Positions 37,360-45,205 of a stretch of DNA of 64,000 nt are shown here, in pieces. The stretch lies in contig NZ_VLKY01000008.1 of assembly GCF_007830155.1 (NCBI RefSeq), positions 124,001 to 188,000 on the forward strand. The letters are read 5' to 3'. Position 1 is the stretch's first letter. Each line of letters begins with the position of its first letter. Under the pieces are notes generated by a model, which worked only from the letters and a program-made list of their open reading frames with translations, did not search any database and was not told the origin of the DNA. The position numbers were made by a program, and so were the translations under genes. The stretch is from Pseudomonas duriflava (GTDB lineage Bacteria; Pseudomonadota; Gammaproteobacteria; Pseudomonadales; Pseudomonadaceae).

Positions 37360-38184
37360 ATGGAATTCGATATCTGGACCCAAAGCCTGTTATCCGCCAT
37401 GACAACCTTGTGGAGCAAGGTGGCAGGTTTTATTCCCAATTTATTTGGGGCATTGTTGGTCGTATTGCTCGGTTTTTTTATTGCCAAGCTGCTAGACACG
37501 CTTCTTTCTAAAATATTGGCAAGGTTTGGCTTGGACCGTTTGATGACGGGAACAGGTCTGACCAAAATGTTGACCCGTGTCGGGGTTAAGGTTCCGGTCA
37601 GTACTCTGATCGGGCGCATTGTCTATTGGTTTGTTCTGCTTGTCTTTCTTGTCTCGGCGGCAGAATCTTTGGGATTGCAACGGGTCTCGTCGGCGCTTGA
37701 TGTTCTTGCTTTGTACCTGCCAAAGGTTTTTGGCGCTGCCTTGGTGCTAGTGGTAGGCGTATTGCTAGCTCAATTAGTTAATGGAGTCGTTCATGGGGCG
37801 GCAGAAAGTGTTGGCCTGGATTACTCTGCTGGGCTTGGGCGTGTAGCGCAGGCGCTTGTTATTGTAATCAGCATATCCGTTGCTATTGGTCAGCTGGAAA
37901 TTAAGACCGAGCTGCTTAATACGGTTATTGGAATCGTTTTGGCCTCGTTAGGGCTTGCGGTTGCATTGGCGTTAGGGCTGGGTAGTCGAGATTTAGCTAG
38001 TCAAATCCTTGCTGGTATCTATGTGCGCGAAATCTTCGAGGTAGGGCAATCCATTCAATTCGACGAAATCGAGGGTGTGATTGAGGAGATCGGCACAGTT
38101 AAGACCTGGCTGCTTACTTCGGCTGATGAGTTGGTTTCTATTCCAAATAAGCGCCTGCTCGATCACCGTGTAAAGACCCGTTAA
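37360..38184 (+). CDS. cmpX: CmpX, MscS-type mechanosensitive channel-like protein
   Basis: 274 residues. Several N-terminal hydrophobic helices (about 20-45, 85-105, 120-145, 165-185, 190-215), then the MscS-like pore and beta domain start: LGLAVALALGLGSRDLASQILAGIYVREIFEVGQSIQFDEIEGVIEEIG and a STADELVSIPNKRLL-like end (SADELVSIPNKRL). It lacks the large C-terminal vestibule of MscS. In P. aeruginosa, loss of CmpX alters SigX and AlgU activity and membrane properties (established in outline). Starts two bases after crfX. Confidence 0.88.
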   Translation: MEFDIWTQSLLSAMTTLWSKVAGFIPNLFGALLVVLLGFFIAKLLDTLLSKILARFGLDRLMTGTGLTKMLTRVGVKVPVSTLIGRIVYWFVLLVFLVSAAESLGLQRVSSALDVLALYLPKVFGAALVLVVGVLLAQLVNGVVHGAAESVGLDYSAGLGRVAQALVIVISISVAIGQLEIKTELLNTVIGIVLASLGLAVALALGLGSRDLASQILAGIYVREIFEVGQSIQFDEIEGVIEEIGTVKTWLLTSADELVSIPNKRLLDHRVKTR

Positions 38185-38263
38185 CCTATGAAAAACTTGC
38201 CGACATTGCATCGAGAGACAGATATCATGCCCGGCTCGAAATGGCAGTCCGGCATCGCTCGTC

Positions 38264-38848
38264 TTGAACGAATCCTTATCTACCGCTTATGACCCACGCC
38301 AGCTCACGGATGAGGAGCTGGTGCTGCGTGCTCATACAGAGCTTTTTCATGTTACGCGAGCTTATGAAGAGCTCATGCGTCGTTATCAGCGCACGCTCTT
38401 TAATGTATGCGCACGGTATTTGGGGAACGACCGCGATGCAGATGATGTCTGCCAAGAAGTGATGTTGAAGGTGCTATACGGGTTAAAGAATTTTGAAGGA
38501 AAATCCAAATTCAAAACTTGGCTATATAGCATTACATATAATGAGTGCATCACACAGTATCGCAAAGAGCGCCGTAAGCGGCGTCTTGTAGATGCTTTAA
38601 GTTTGGAGCCTGTGGAAGAGGCTTCGGATGAAAAGGCGCCGAGAGTAGATGAGCGCGGGGGGTTGGATCGCTGGTTGTCACATGTGAATCAGATTGATCG
38701 CGAGATTCTGGTGTTGCGCTTCGTGGCGGAGCTAGAGTTCCAAGAAATTGCTGACATCATGCATATGGGACTGAGCGCTACAAAAATGCGTTATAAGCGC
38801 GCGCTGGATAAGCTGCGTGACAAGTTCGCAGGGGAAGTTGAAAGCTGA
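38264..38848 (+). CDS. sigX: ECF sigma factor SigX
   Basis: 194 residues, starting at TTG 38264, the only start in frame before the conserved YDPRQLTDEEL segment; the ribosome site is poor. Region 2 contains LFNVCARYLGNDRDADDVCQ and LKNFEGKSKFKTWLYSITYN; region 4 contains DREILVLRF, FQEIADIMHMGLSATKMRYKRA. It is almost identical, from memory, to P. aeruginosa SigX, which controls oprF, fatty-acid synthesis and membrane fluidity. There is no adjacent classical anti-sigma gene; CmpX and CfrX-like neighbours are suspected modulators. Confidence 0.96.
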   Translation: MNESLSTAYDPRQLTDEELVLRAHTELFHVTRAYEELMRRYQRTLFNVCARYLGNDRDADDVCQEVMLKVLYGLKNFEGKSKFKTWLYSITYNECITQYRKERRKRRLVDALSLEPVEEASDEKAPRVDERGGLDRWLSHVNQIDREILVLRFVAELEFQEIADIMHMGLSATKMRYKRALDKLRDKFAGEVES

Positions 38849-38875
38849 CTATTGTTATGGCTCGTTGTTTTATAT

Positions 38876-38901
38876 GAACTTCCTAATAACTTGTTGTCTA
38901 A
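38876..38901 (+). promoter_or_regulatory. ECF-type (AlgU/SigX-like) promoter candidate for oprF
   Basis: GAACTT (38876-38881), 15 bases, TCTAA (38897-38901), about 50 bases before the oprF start. AlgU promoters read GAACTT-N16/17-TCTGA, so the spacing is one base short. The position between sigX and oprF is where SigX-dependent transcription of oprF is expected. Confidence 0.45.
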
Positions 38902-38951
38902 GCTTCCGGAGATTGCCGGATATGAATACCACTAAGATGGGGATACAAAGG

Positions 38952-40010
38952 ATGAAATTGAAGAGCACCTTAGGCGTCGTTATAGGCTCCCTGGTCGCAG
39001 CTTCTTCTCTGAGCGCATTCGCGCAAGGTCAAGGTGCAGTTGAGGCGGAGGCATTTGCCAAGCGCTACTTTACAGACAGCCAGCGTGATACCGAAGATGG
39101 TAATTTGTACGGCGCATCCATTGGTTACTACCTGACTGACGATGTTTCCCTGGCATTGTCGTATGGTGAGTACCATGACATGAACTCTAATGATCGCGTT
39201 GAGCCTGATGGCGGTCATAAGAATATCAAAGGCAGCTTGGCTTCTCTTGATGCTATCTATCACTTTGGTGAGCCGGGTGTAGGTCTGCGTCCTTATGTCT
39301 CTGGTGGTTTTGCACATCAGAGTATCGGTCAGGCTGATCGTAGCGGCCGTAACCACAGCACCTTTGCAAATGTGGGCGCAGGTCTGAAGTACTATTTCAC
39401 TGAGAATCTGTTTGCTCGTGCTGGCGTTGACGGTATGTACAATATCGATCAGGGCGATAGCGAGTGGATGGCCGGTGTGGGCGTGGGTGTTAACTTTGGT
39501 GGTTCTTCTCGCCAGCAGGAAGTTGCTGCTGCGCCTGAGCCAGTTGCCGAAGTATGTTCCGATGCTGACAATGACGGCGTTTGTGACAATGTGGACCAGT
39601 GCCCGAGTACGCCTGCTAATGTAACTGTAGACGCTAATGGTTGCCCAGCAGTGGCTGAGGTTGTTCGTGTTGAGTTGGACGTCAAGTTCGATTTTGACAA
39701 GGCTACCGTCAGGTCTGAAAGCTATGGTGATATCAAGAACCTAGCTGACTTTATGCAGCAGTATCCGCAGACCAGTACTACTGTTGAAGGTCACACTGAC
39801 TCCGTTGGTACTGATGCCTATAACCAGCGTCTCTCCGAGCGTCGTGCGAATGCCGTTCGTGATGTTCTGGTTAATCAGTACGGCGTTTCCGGTGGTCGTG
39901 TAAATGCTGTCGGGTACGGTGAATCCCGTCCTGTTGCTGACAACTCCACTGAAGCTGGTCGTGCCGTTAACCGTCGCGTTGAGGCTGAAGTAGAAGCTCA
40001 GGCTAAGTAA
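38952..40010 (+). CDS. oprF: Major outer-membrane porin OprF
   Basis: 352 residues from ATG 38952; the open frame extends upstream but the signal peptide starts at MKLKSTLGVVIGSL and is cut near SAFA. An eight-stranded N-terminal barrel (to ~residue 175) is followed by an Ala/Pro linker, a four-Cys loop (VCSDADNDGVCDNVDQCP and DANGCP) and a C-terminal OmpA domain that binds murein (FDFDKATV, VEGHTDSVGTDAYNQRLSERR). OprF is a structural protein, nonspecific porin and host-signal sensor. GGGG lies about ten bases before the start, as in other Pseudomonas oprF genes. Confidence 0.97.
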   Translation: MKLKSTLGVVIGSLVAASSLSAFAQGQGAVEAEAFAKRYFTDSQRDTEDGNLYGASIGYYLTDDVSLALSYGEYHDMNSNDRVEPDGGHKNIKGSLASLDAIYHFGEPGVGLRPYVSGGFAHQSIGQADRSGRNHSTFANVGAGLKYYFTENLFARAGVDGMYNIDQGDSEWMAGVGVGVNFGGSSRQQEVAAAPEPVAEVCSDADNDGVCDNVDQCPSTPANVTVDANGCPAVAEVVRVELDVKFDFDKATVRSESYGDIKNLADFMQQYPQTSTTVEGHTDSVGTDAYNQRLSERRANAVRDVLVNQYGVSGGRVNAVGYGESRPVADNSTEAGRAVNRRVEAEVEAQAK

Positions 40011-40036
40011 TCTGGCTGATTAAAGTCGCCAATTAC

Positions 40037-40068
40037 AAAAAAACCGCATCAATTGATGCGGTTTTTTT
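40037..40068 (+). terminator. Terminator after oprF
   Basis: Self-complementary ACCGCATCAATTGATGCGGT preceded by A7 and followed by T7. A strong intrinsic terminator for oprF. Confidence 0.9.
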
Positions 40069-40093
40069 ATGTCATATTTAAAAGGTTAAATAA

Positions 40094-40119
40094 TAAAAAG
40101 CCCCACTAGGGGCTTTTTA
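40094..40119. terminator. Terminator after gltA
   Basis: AGCCCC, loop ACTA, GGGGCT, flanked by A5 and T5. Best read as the gltA terminator on the minus strand; also a second barrier for oprF transcripts. Confidence 0.85.
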
Positions 40120-40132
40120 TTACTCTGCCTAA

Positions 40133-41416
40133 TTAACGCTCTTGTATAGAATTGATGTTCCGTTGTGTTGGTCCTGTATAAAGTTGACGCGGGCGGCCAA
40201 TTTTATATGGACCTGAAAGCATCTCTTGCCAGTGTGATATCCAGCCTACTGTCCGTGCCATGGCAAAGATAACAGTAAACATACTGGTCGGTATTCCAAT
40301 GGCTTTAAGAATAATGCCTGAGTAGAAGTCTACGTTAGGATACAGGTTGCGCTCTATGAAGTATGGATCTTGGCGGGCAAGTTCTTCTAGTCGCATAGCT
40401 AACTCAAGTTGCGGATCATTAATGCCTAGTTCAGCAAGAACTTCATCGCACGTTTGTTTCATGACTTTGGCGCGAGGATCAAAGTTCTTATAGACCCGAT
40501 GGCCGAATCCCATTAATTTAAATGGGTCATTCTTGTCTTTAGCTTTGGCAACGAACTTATCAATATTGCTAACGTCACCGATTTCATCAAGCATGCGTAA
40601 TACAGCTTCGTTCGCGCCGCCATGTGCAGGGCCCCAAAGTGCAGCGATACCTGCCGCGATGCAGGCGAAGGGGTTGGCTCCAGAAGATCCAGCCAGGCGT
40701 ACGGTTGAGGTGGAAGCGTTTTGCTCATGATCTGCATGCAGAATAAAAATGCGGTCCATGGCTTTGGCAAGAACCGGGTTTACGGGTTTTATCTCGCAGG
40801 GCGTATTGAACATCATATGCAAAAAGTTTTCTGCATAGCCCAAGCGATTATCAGGGTACATCATGGGTTGGCCCATGGAGTATTTATATACCATGGCTGC
40901 TAGGGTCGGCATTTTGGCGATAAGACGCATGGCCGAGATTTCGCGGTGATGAGGGTCCTGAATATCAAGTGAATCGTGATAAAAGGCAGAAAGTGCGCCT
41001 ACAACACCGCACATGATGGCCATTGGGTGTGCGTCACGACGGAAACCGTTAAAGAATGTCTTGAGTTGTTCGTGAACCATCGTGTGGTTCTTGATTGTGC
41101 TTACGAAGAGCTGCTTTTGTTCTTCGTTTGGCAATTCACCTTTGAGTAAAAGGTAACAAGTTTCTAGATAGTCGGACTTCTCTGCCAGTTGCTCAATGGG
41201 ATAACCCCTGTGAAGGAGAACGCCTTGATCTCCGTCAATAAAGGTAATCTTCGATTCGCAGGAGGCAGTTGACATAAAGCCTGGATCAAAGGTGAAAACG
41301 CCCGAGTTCGTAAGATTACGAACATCCACAACATCGGGACCTAGAGTTCCAGACATCACGGGCAGCTGTACTGGGTCTGCGCCCTCAATGATTAGCTGCG
41401 CTTTCTTGTCAGCCAT
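40133..41416 (-). CDS. gltA: Citrate synthase (type II, hexameric)
   Basis: 427 residues from ATG 41416, with AAGGAGG seven bases upstream. It condenses acetyl-CoA with oxaloacetate. Signatures: [65 protein letters not shown] (catalytic His), [15 protein letters not shown] (catalytic His) and [10 protein letters not shown] (catalytic Asp). It is divergent from sdhCDAB, the usual Pseudomonas TCA arrangement, and has a good sigma-70 promoter. Confidence 0.97.
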   Translation of the reverse strand: MADKKAQLIIEGADPVQLPVMSGTLGPDVVDVRNLTNSGVFTFDPGFMSTASCESKITFIDGDQGVLLHRGYPIEQLAEKSDYLETCYLLLKGELPNEEQKQLFVSTIKNHTMVHEQLKTFFNGFRRDAHPMAIMCGVVGALSAFYHDSLDIQDPHHREISAMRLIAKMPTLAAMVYKYSMGQPMMYPDNRLGYAENFLHMMFNTPCEIKPVNPVLAKAMDRIFILHADHEQNASTSTVRLAGSSGANPFACIAAGIAALWGPAHGGANEAVLRMLDEIGDVSNIDKFVAKAKDKNDPFKLMGFGHRVYKNFDPRAKVMKQTCDEVLAELGINDPQLELAMRLEELARQDPYFIERNLYPNVDFYSGIILKAIGIPTSMFTVIFAMARTVGWISHWQEMLSGPYKIGRPRQLYTGPTQRNINSIQER

Positions 41417-41476
41417 CAAAGGCCTCCTTATTTATGCTTGAAATCATTAATACAACCCCCACGCAGGGCCAAGGCC

Positions 41477-41504
41477 ACTATAGAGGCAATCATTTGAAAG
41501 TCAA
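41477..41504 (-). promoter_or_regulatory. Sigma-70 promoter for gltA
   Basis: On the minus strand TTGACT, 16 bases, TATAGT: five of six at -35 and at -10. It lies about 60 bases upstream of the gltA start codon, inside the 341-base gltA-sdhC gap, which holds no gene. Confidence 0.7.
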
Positions 41505-41615
41505 TTTACGAAAATATATTGCCATTCAATGTTTCGGTTTCAAACGTGCCGATAACTTACACTATTGAGCCACATTTTTGGCGGCGACATAAGTCTATTC
41601 GTAAGGGGCTTTACG

Positions 41616-41644
41616 TTGTCATGAGGGGCCTAACTGTCTATACT
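41616..41644 (+). promoter_or_regulatory. Sigma-70 promoter for the sdh operon
   Basis: TTGTCA (41616-41621), 17-base spacer, TATACT (41639-41644). The -10 and -35 are strong matches, giving an untranslated leader of about 105 bases before sdhC. Confidence 0.7.
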
Positions 41645-41757
41645 TCGTGGCCGACCGCTACAGGCAATGCGCCTCTTCAAATGCGGTTGTCAATCCAGTA
41701 ATGGATGTCTATTTAAGCAACTCCCAATAACTAGCCCGGCAACTTTGGGCTCTCAGT

Positions 41758-42144
41758 GTGAAAGAAGCCGTGAATAGTAAACGACCTGTAAATCTAGACC
41801 TCAGGACCATAAAACTCCCTATCACAGCTTACACCTCGATCCTTCACCGTATTTCTGGCGTTATTCTCTTTGTCGGCCTGGCTGCGCTGCTATATGGGCT
41901 CGACCTATCGCTAGCTTCGGAGGAAGGGTTTGGTCAGGTGAAAGCATTCCTGGCGTATCCGTTGGTCAAGCTTGTGATCTGGGCTGTACTGTCCGCTCTG
42001 CTGTATCACCTTGTCGCTGGCGTGCGTCATCTGATGATGGATATGGGGGTGGGTGAGACGCTTCGAGGCGGTAAGTTGGGCTCTCAGATCGTATTGATCA
42101 TATCGGCGGTGCTGATTGTTTTGGTGGGGGTCTGGATATGGTAA
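41758..42144 (+). CDS. sdhC: Succinate dehydrogenase cytochrome b556 subunit
   Basis: 128 residues starting at GTG 41758; another GTG at 41770 is possible and no strong ribosome site decides between them. Three transmembrane helices at about 30-52, 65-90 and 105-127. The family motif HRISGVILF (quinone site) and YHLVAGVRHLMMD with the axial heme His are present. It anchors the SdhAB catalytic part to the inner membrane. It overlaps sdhD by seven bases. Confidence 0.93.
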   Translation: MKEAVNSKRPVNLDLRTIKLPITAYTSILHRISGVILFVGLAALLYGLDLSLASEEGFGQVKAFLAYPLVKLVIWAVLSALLYHLVAGVRHLMMDMGVGETLRGGKLGSQIVLIISAVLIVLVGVWIW

Positions 42145-42506
42145 CTAGCGTCACTAACTTTTCGCGTTCAGGTCTTTATGACTGGATGGCACAGCGCGTT
42201 TCTGCAGTAATTCTGGCGATTTATACGCTGTTCTTGCTTGGATATGTCGTGCTGCACCCCAATATGTCTTTTGAACAGTGGCATGCGCTTTTCAGTAATG
42301 GCTGGATGCGTATCTTCAGTCTTCTGGCACTGGTTTCGGTGGGCGTTCATGCCTGGGTAGGTATGTGGACCATTTCTACCGATTATCTGACTCCCATGGC
42401 ACTAGGCAAGGGAGCCACTGTTGTACGTTTCCTGTTCCAGGCTGTATGCGGCGTCATTATGTTCGCCTTGTTTGTCTGGGGCGTACAGATTCTCTGGGGT
42501 GTCTGA
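42138..42506 (+). CDS. sdhD: Succinate dehydrogenase membrane anchor subunit
   Basis: 122 residues. Three hydrophobic helices. RSGLYDWMAQRVSAVILAIY at the start and VSVGVHAWVGMWTISTDY, which carries the heme-ligand His, identify the SdhD family. With SdhC it binds heme b and ubiquinone. Overlaps sdhC and lies three bases before sdhA, so translation of the operon is coupled. Confidence 0.93.
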   Translation: MVTSVTNFSRSGLYDWMAQRVSAVILAIYTLFLLGYVVLHPNMSFEQWHALFSNGWMRIFSLLALVSVGVHAWVGMWTISTDYLTPMALGKGATVVRFLFQAVCGVIMFALFVWGVQILWGV

Positions 42507-42509
42507 GTC

Positions 42510-44282
42510 ATGTCCAATATCCGTACTCTTTCTTTTGACGCCATCATCGTAGGTGGTGGTGGTGCCGGCATGCGTGCTGCGCTGCAGTTGGCCCAGTCGG
42601 GCCATAAGACAGCCGTAGTTACGAAGGTCTTTCCGACTCGCTCTCATACTGTTTCCGCTCAGGGTGGCATTACTTGTGCCATCGCTTCGGCAGATCCGAA
42701 TGATGATTGGCGCTGGCATATGTACGATACTGTCAAAGGCTCGGACTATATCGGTGACCAAGACGCTATCGAATATATGTGCTCAGTTGGCCCTGAAGCT
42801 GTGTTTGAGCTTGAGCACATGGGGCTGCCTTTTTCCCGTACCGAAACGGGCCGTATCTATCAGCGTCCGTTCGGTGGTCAGTCAAAGGATTACGGCAAAG
42901 GCGGCCAGGCCGCTCGTACTTGCGCTGCCGCTGACCGTACTGGTCATGCTCTCCTGCATACGCTGTATCAGAATAACCTGAAGAATAATACGGTCTTCTT
43001 GAATGAGTGGTATGCGGTTGACCTAGTAAAGAACCAGGACGGTGCAATCGTAGGCATCATTGCGGTCTGTATTGAGACTGGCGAGACCGTTTATATCCGC
43101 TCTAAGGCTACTGTGCTGGCAACAGGTGGAGCGGGTCGTATTTACGCGTCTACTACTAATGCTTTGATCAATACTGGTGATGGTATTGGTATGGCCCTGC
43201 GTGCAGGCGTCCCGGTCCAAGATATCGAAATGTGGCAGTTCCATCCGACCGGTATTGCTGGAGCTGGTGTTCTGGTGACTGAAGGTTGTCGTGGCGAAGG
43301 TGGTTACCTTGTCAATAAGCATGGCGAGCGCTTTATGGAACGTTATGCGCCTAATGCTAAGGATCTAGCGGGGCGCGACGTTGTTGCTCGTTCCATGATC
43401 AAGGAAATCATTGCCGGTAATGGCTGCGGCCCGGACGCCGATCATGTGTTGCTCAAGCTAGATCATTTGGGTGAAGAGGTGTTGCATAGCCGACTGCCTG
43501 GTATCTGTGAATTGTCCAAGACATTTGCACATGTTGATCCGGTTAAGGCACCGATTCCGGTTATCCCGACGTGCCATTATATGATGGGCGGCGTAGCTAC
43601 AAATATTCATGGTCAAGCCATTACTCAAGATGCCAATGGCAATGACAGGATCATTGATGGTCTGTTTGCCGTAGGTGAAGTGGCATGTGTATCGGTGCAT
43701 GGTGCAAACCGCCTCGGTGGTAATTCACTGCTTGACTTGGTTGTATTTGGTCGAGCTGCAGGTCTCCACTTGGAAAAGGCCCTGAAAGAAGGGATCGAGC
43801 AGCGAGATGCTAGCGGTAGCGACATCGAGCATGCACTTTCCCGTATTGCAGGTGTTAACGAGCGTAGCACTGGAGAAGACGTAGCTCCGCTGCGTAAAGA
43901 GCTTCAGAGCTGCATGCAGAACTACTTCGGTGTATTCCGTACGGGCGAATACATGCAGAAGGGGATCGCTCAGCTTGCCGAGCTGCGCGAGCGCATTGCA
44001 AACGTGAAGATTGCAGATAAGAGCCAGGCATTCAACACGGCCCGTATTGAGGCGCTCGAGCTACAGAATCTATTGGAAGTTGCTGAAGCCACTGCTATTG
44101 CAGCGGAAACCCGCAAGGAAAGTCGCGGCGCACATGCTCGCGAAGATTTTGAAGAGCGGGACGACGAGAACTGGCTCTGCCATACCTTGTACTTCCCTGG
44201 GGACAAGCGCGTTACCAAGCGTGCTGTCAATTTCTCTCCGAAGACTGTTCCTACGTTCGAACCTAAGGTTCGTACATACTGA
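42510..44282 (+). CDS. sdhA: Succinate dehydrogenase flavoprotein subunit
   Basis: 590 residues. Rossmann FAD site [16 protein letters not shown], covalent flavin His46 in [36 protein letters not shown] (substrate region), [35 protein letters not shown], and [19 protein letters not shown]. It oxidises succinate to fumarate and passes electrons to SdhB. Confidence 0.97.
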   Translation: MSNIRTLSFDAIIVGGGGAGMRAALQLAQSGHKTAVVTKVFPTRSHTVSAQGGITCAIASADPNDDWRWHMYDTVKGSDYIGDQDAIEYMCSVGPEAVFELEHMGLPFSRTETGRIYQRPFGGQSKDYGKGGQAARTCAAADRTGHALLHTLYQNNLKNNTVFLNEWYAVDLVKNQDGAIVGIIAVCIETGETVYIRSKATVLATGGAGRIYASTTNALINTGDGIGMALRAGVPVQDIEMWQFHPTGIAGAGVLVTEGCRGEGGYLVNKHGERFMERYAPNAKDLAGRDVVARSMIKEIIAGNGCGPDADHVLLKLDHLGEEVLHSRLPGICELSKTFAHVDPVKAPIPVIPTCHYMMGGVATNIHGQAITQDANGNDRIIDGLFAVGEVACVSVHGANRLGGNSLLDLVVFGRAAGLHLEKALKEGIEQRDASGSDIEHALSRIAGVNERSTGEDVAPLRKELQSCMQNYFGVFRTGEYMQKGIAQLAELRERIANVKIADKSQAFNTARIEALELQNLLEVAEATAIAAETRKESRGAHAREDFEERDDENWLCHTLYFPGDKRVTKRAVNFSPKTVPTFEPKVRTY

Positions 44283-44293
44283 GGTTTGCCGTC

Positions 44294-44998
44294 ATGTTGC
44301 AAGTCAGTGTATATCGCTACAACCCTGAAAAGGATGAAATTCCTTTCATGCAGGATTTTCAGATCGATACGGGCGGCAAGGACCTTATGGTTCTTGATGT
44401 GCTAGCGTTGATCAAAGAACAAGATGTTACATTCTCGTACCGTCGCTCTTGCCGTGAAGGCGTGTGTGGTTCCGATGGCATGAATATCAATGGTCAGAAT
44501 GGTTTGGCCTGTATTACGCCGCTTTCTAGCGTAGTCAAGGGCAACAAGCTGATCGTTCGCCCTTTGCCAGGTCTGCCTGTCATTCGTGATCTTGTTGTTG
44601 ATATGAGCATCTTCTATCGGCAATACGAAAAGGTTCAGCCGTATCTGCAAAACGAAACGCCGGCACCGGCTATTGAGCGCCTTCAGTCACCTGAAGAACG
44701 AGAGAAGCTTGATGGGCTGTACGAATGTATTCTATGTGCGTGCTGTTCGACTTCTTGCCCGTCGTTCTGGTGGAATCCAGACAAGTTTTTAGGTCCTGCG
44801 GCGCTACTGCAGGCTTATAGATTCCTGGCTGACAGCCGTGATACGCATAGGCAGGAGCGTTTAGCAGCAATGGATGACCCTTTTAGCGTATTCCGCTGCC
44901 GTTCTATTATGAACTGCGTCACTGTATGTCCCAAAGGGCTGAATCCGACGAAAGCTATCGGCCATGTCCGTAATATGCTGCTTCAGAGCGGAACATAA
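44294..44998 (+). CDS. sdhB: Succinate dehydrogenase iron-sulfur subunit
   Basis: 234 residues. Three clusters are readable: [2Fe-2S] in SCREGVCGSDGMN...C, [4Fe-4S] in CILCACCSTSCPS, and [3Fe-4S] in CRSIMNCVTVCPKGLNP. It carries electrons from FAD in SdhA to quinone at SdhCD. Followed by a hairpin and a 207-base gap before sucA. Confidence 0.97.
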   Translation: MLQVSVYRYNPEKDEIPFMQDFQIDTGGKDLMVLDVLALIKEQDVTFSYRRSCREGVCGSDGMNINGQNGLACITPLSSVVKGNKLIVRPLPGLPVIRDLVVDMSIFYRQYEKVQPYLQNETPAPAIERLQSPEEREKLDGLYECILCACCSTSCPSFWWNPDKFLGPAALLQAYRFLADSRDTHRQERLAAMDDPFSVFRCRSIMNCVTVCPKGLNPTKAIGHVRNMLLQSGT

Positions 44999-45014
44999 CG
45001 CATGACGAATTGGT

Positions 45015-45048
45015 ACCGGCAATCAGAGGTTTCCTTCGGATTGCCGGT
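45015..45048 (+). terminator. Hairpin between sdhB and sucA, possible attenuating terminator
   Basis: ACCGGCAATC (45015-45024) pairs perfectly with GATTGCCGGT (45039-45048) and is followed only by CCTTTAG, so termination is probably partial. It could set the sdh to suc expression ratio or protect the sdh mRNA end. Confidence 0.55.
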
Positions 45049-45205
45049 CCTTTAGTACAGCTATTCCCGGCATACGTGCATGGGTTGGTTGAATATATTA
45101 TTAGGGGCAACTGGGTTGGTGCCCGGACATCAATCGATATCACTGCAGCATTTACGCTCAGCTGTATCGCATGATGGCGTTGTCCCTGGCCGAGGGGTGA
45201 CTTAA

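Noticed and set aside
41519-41701. 60-residue open frame in the gltA-sdhC gap
   Set aside because: No ribosome site, and it runs through the strong sdh promoter.
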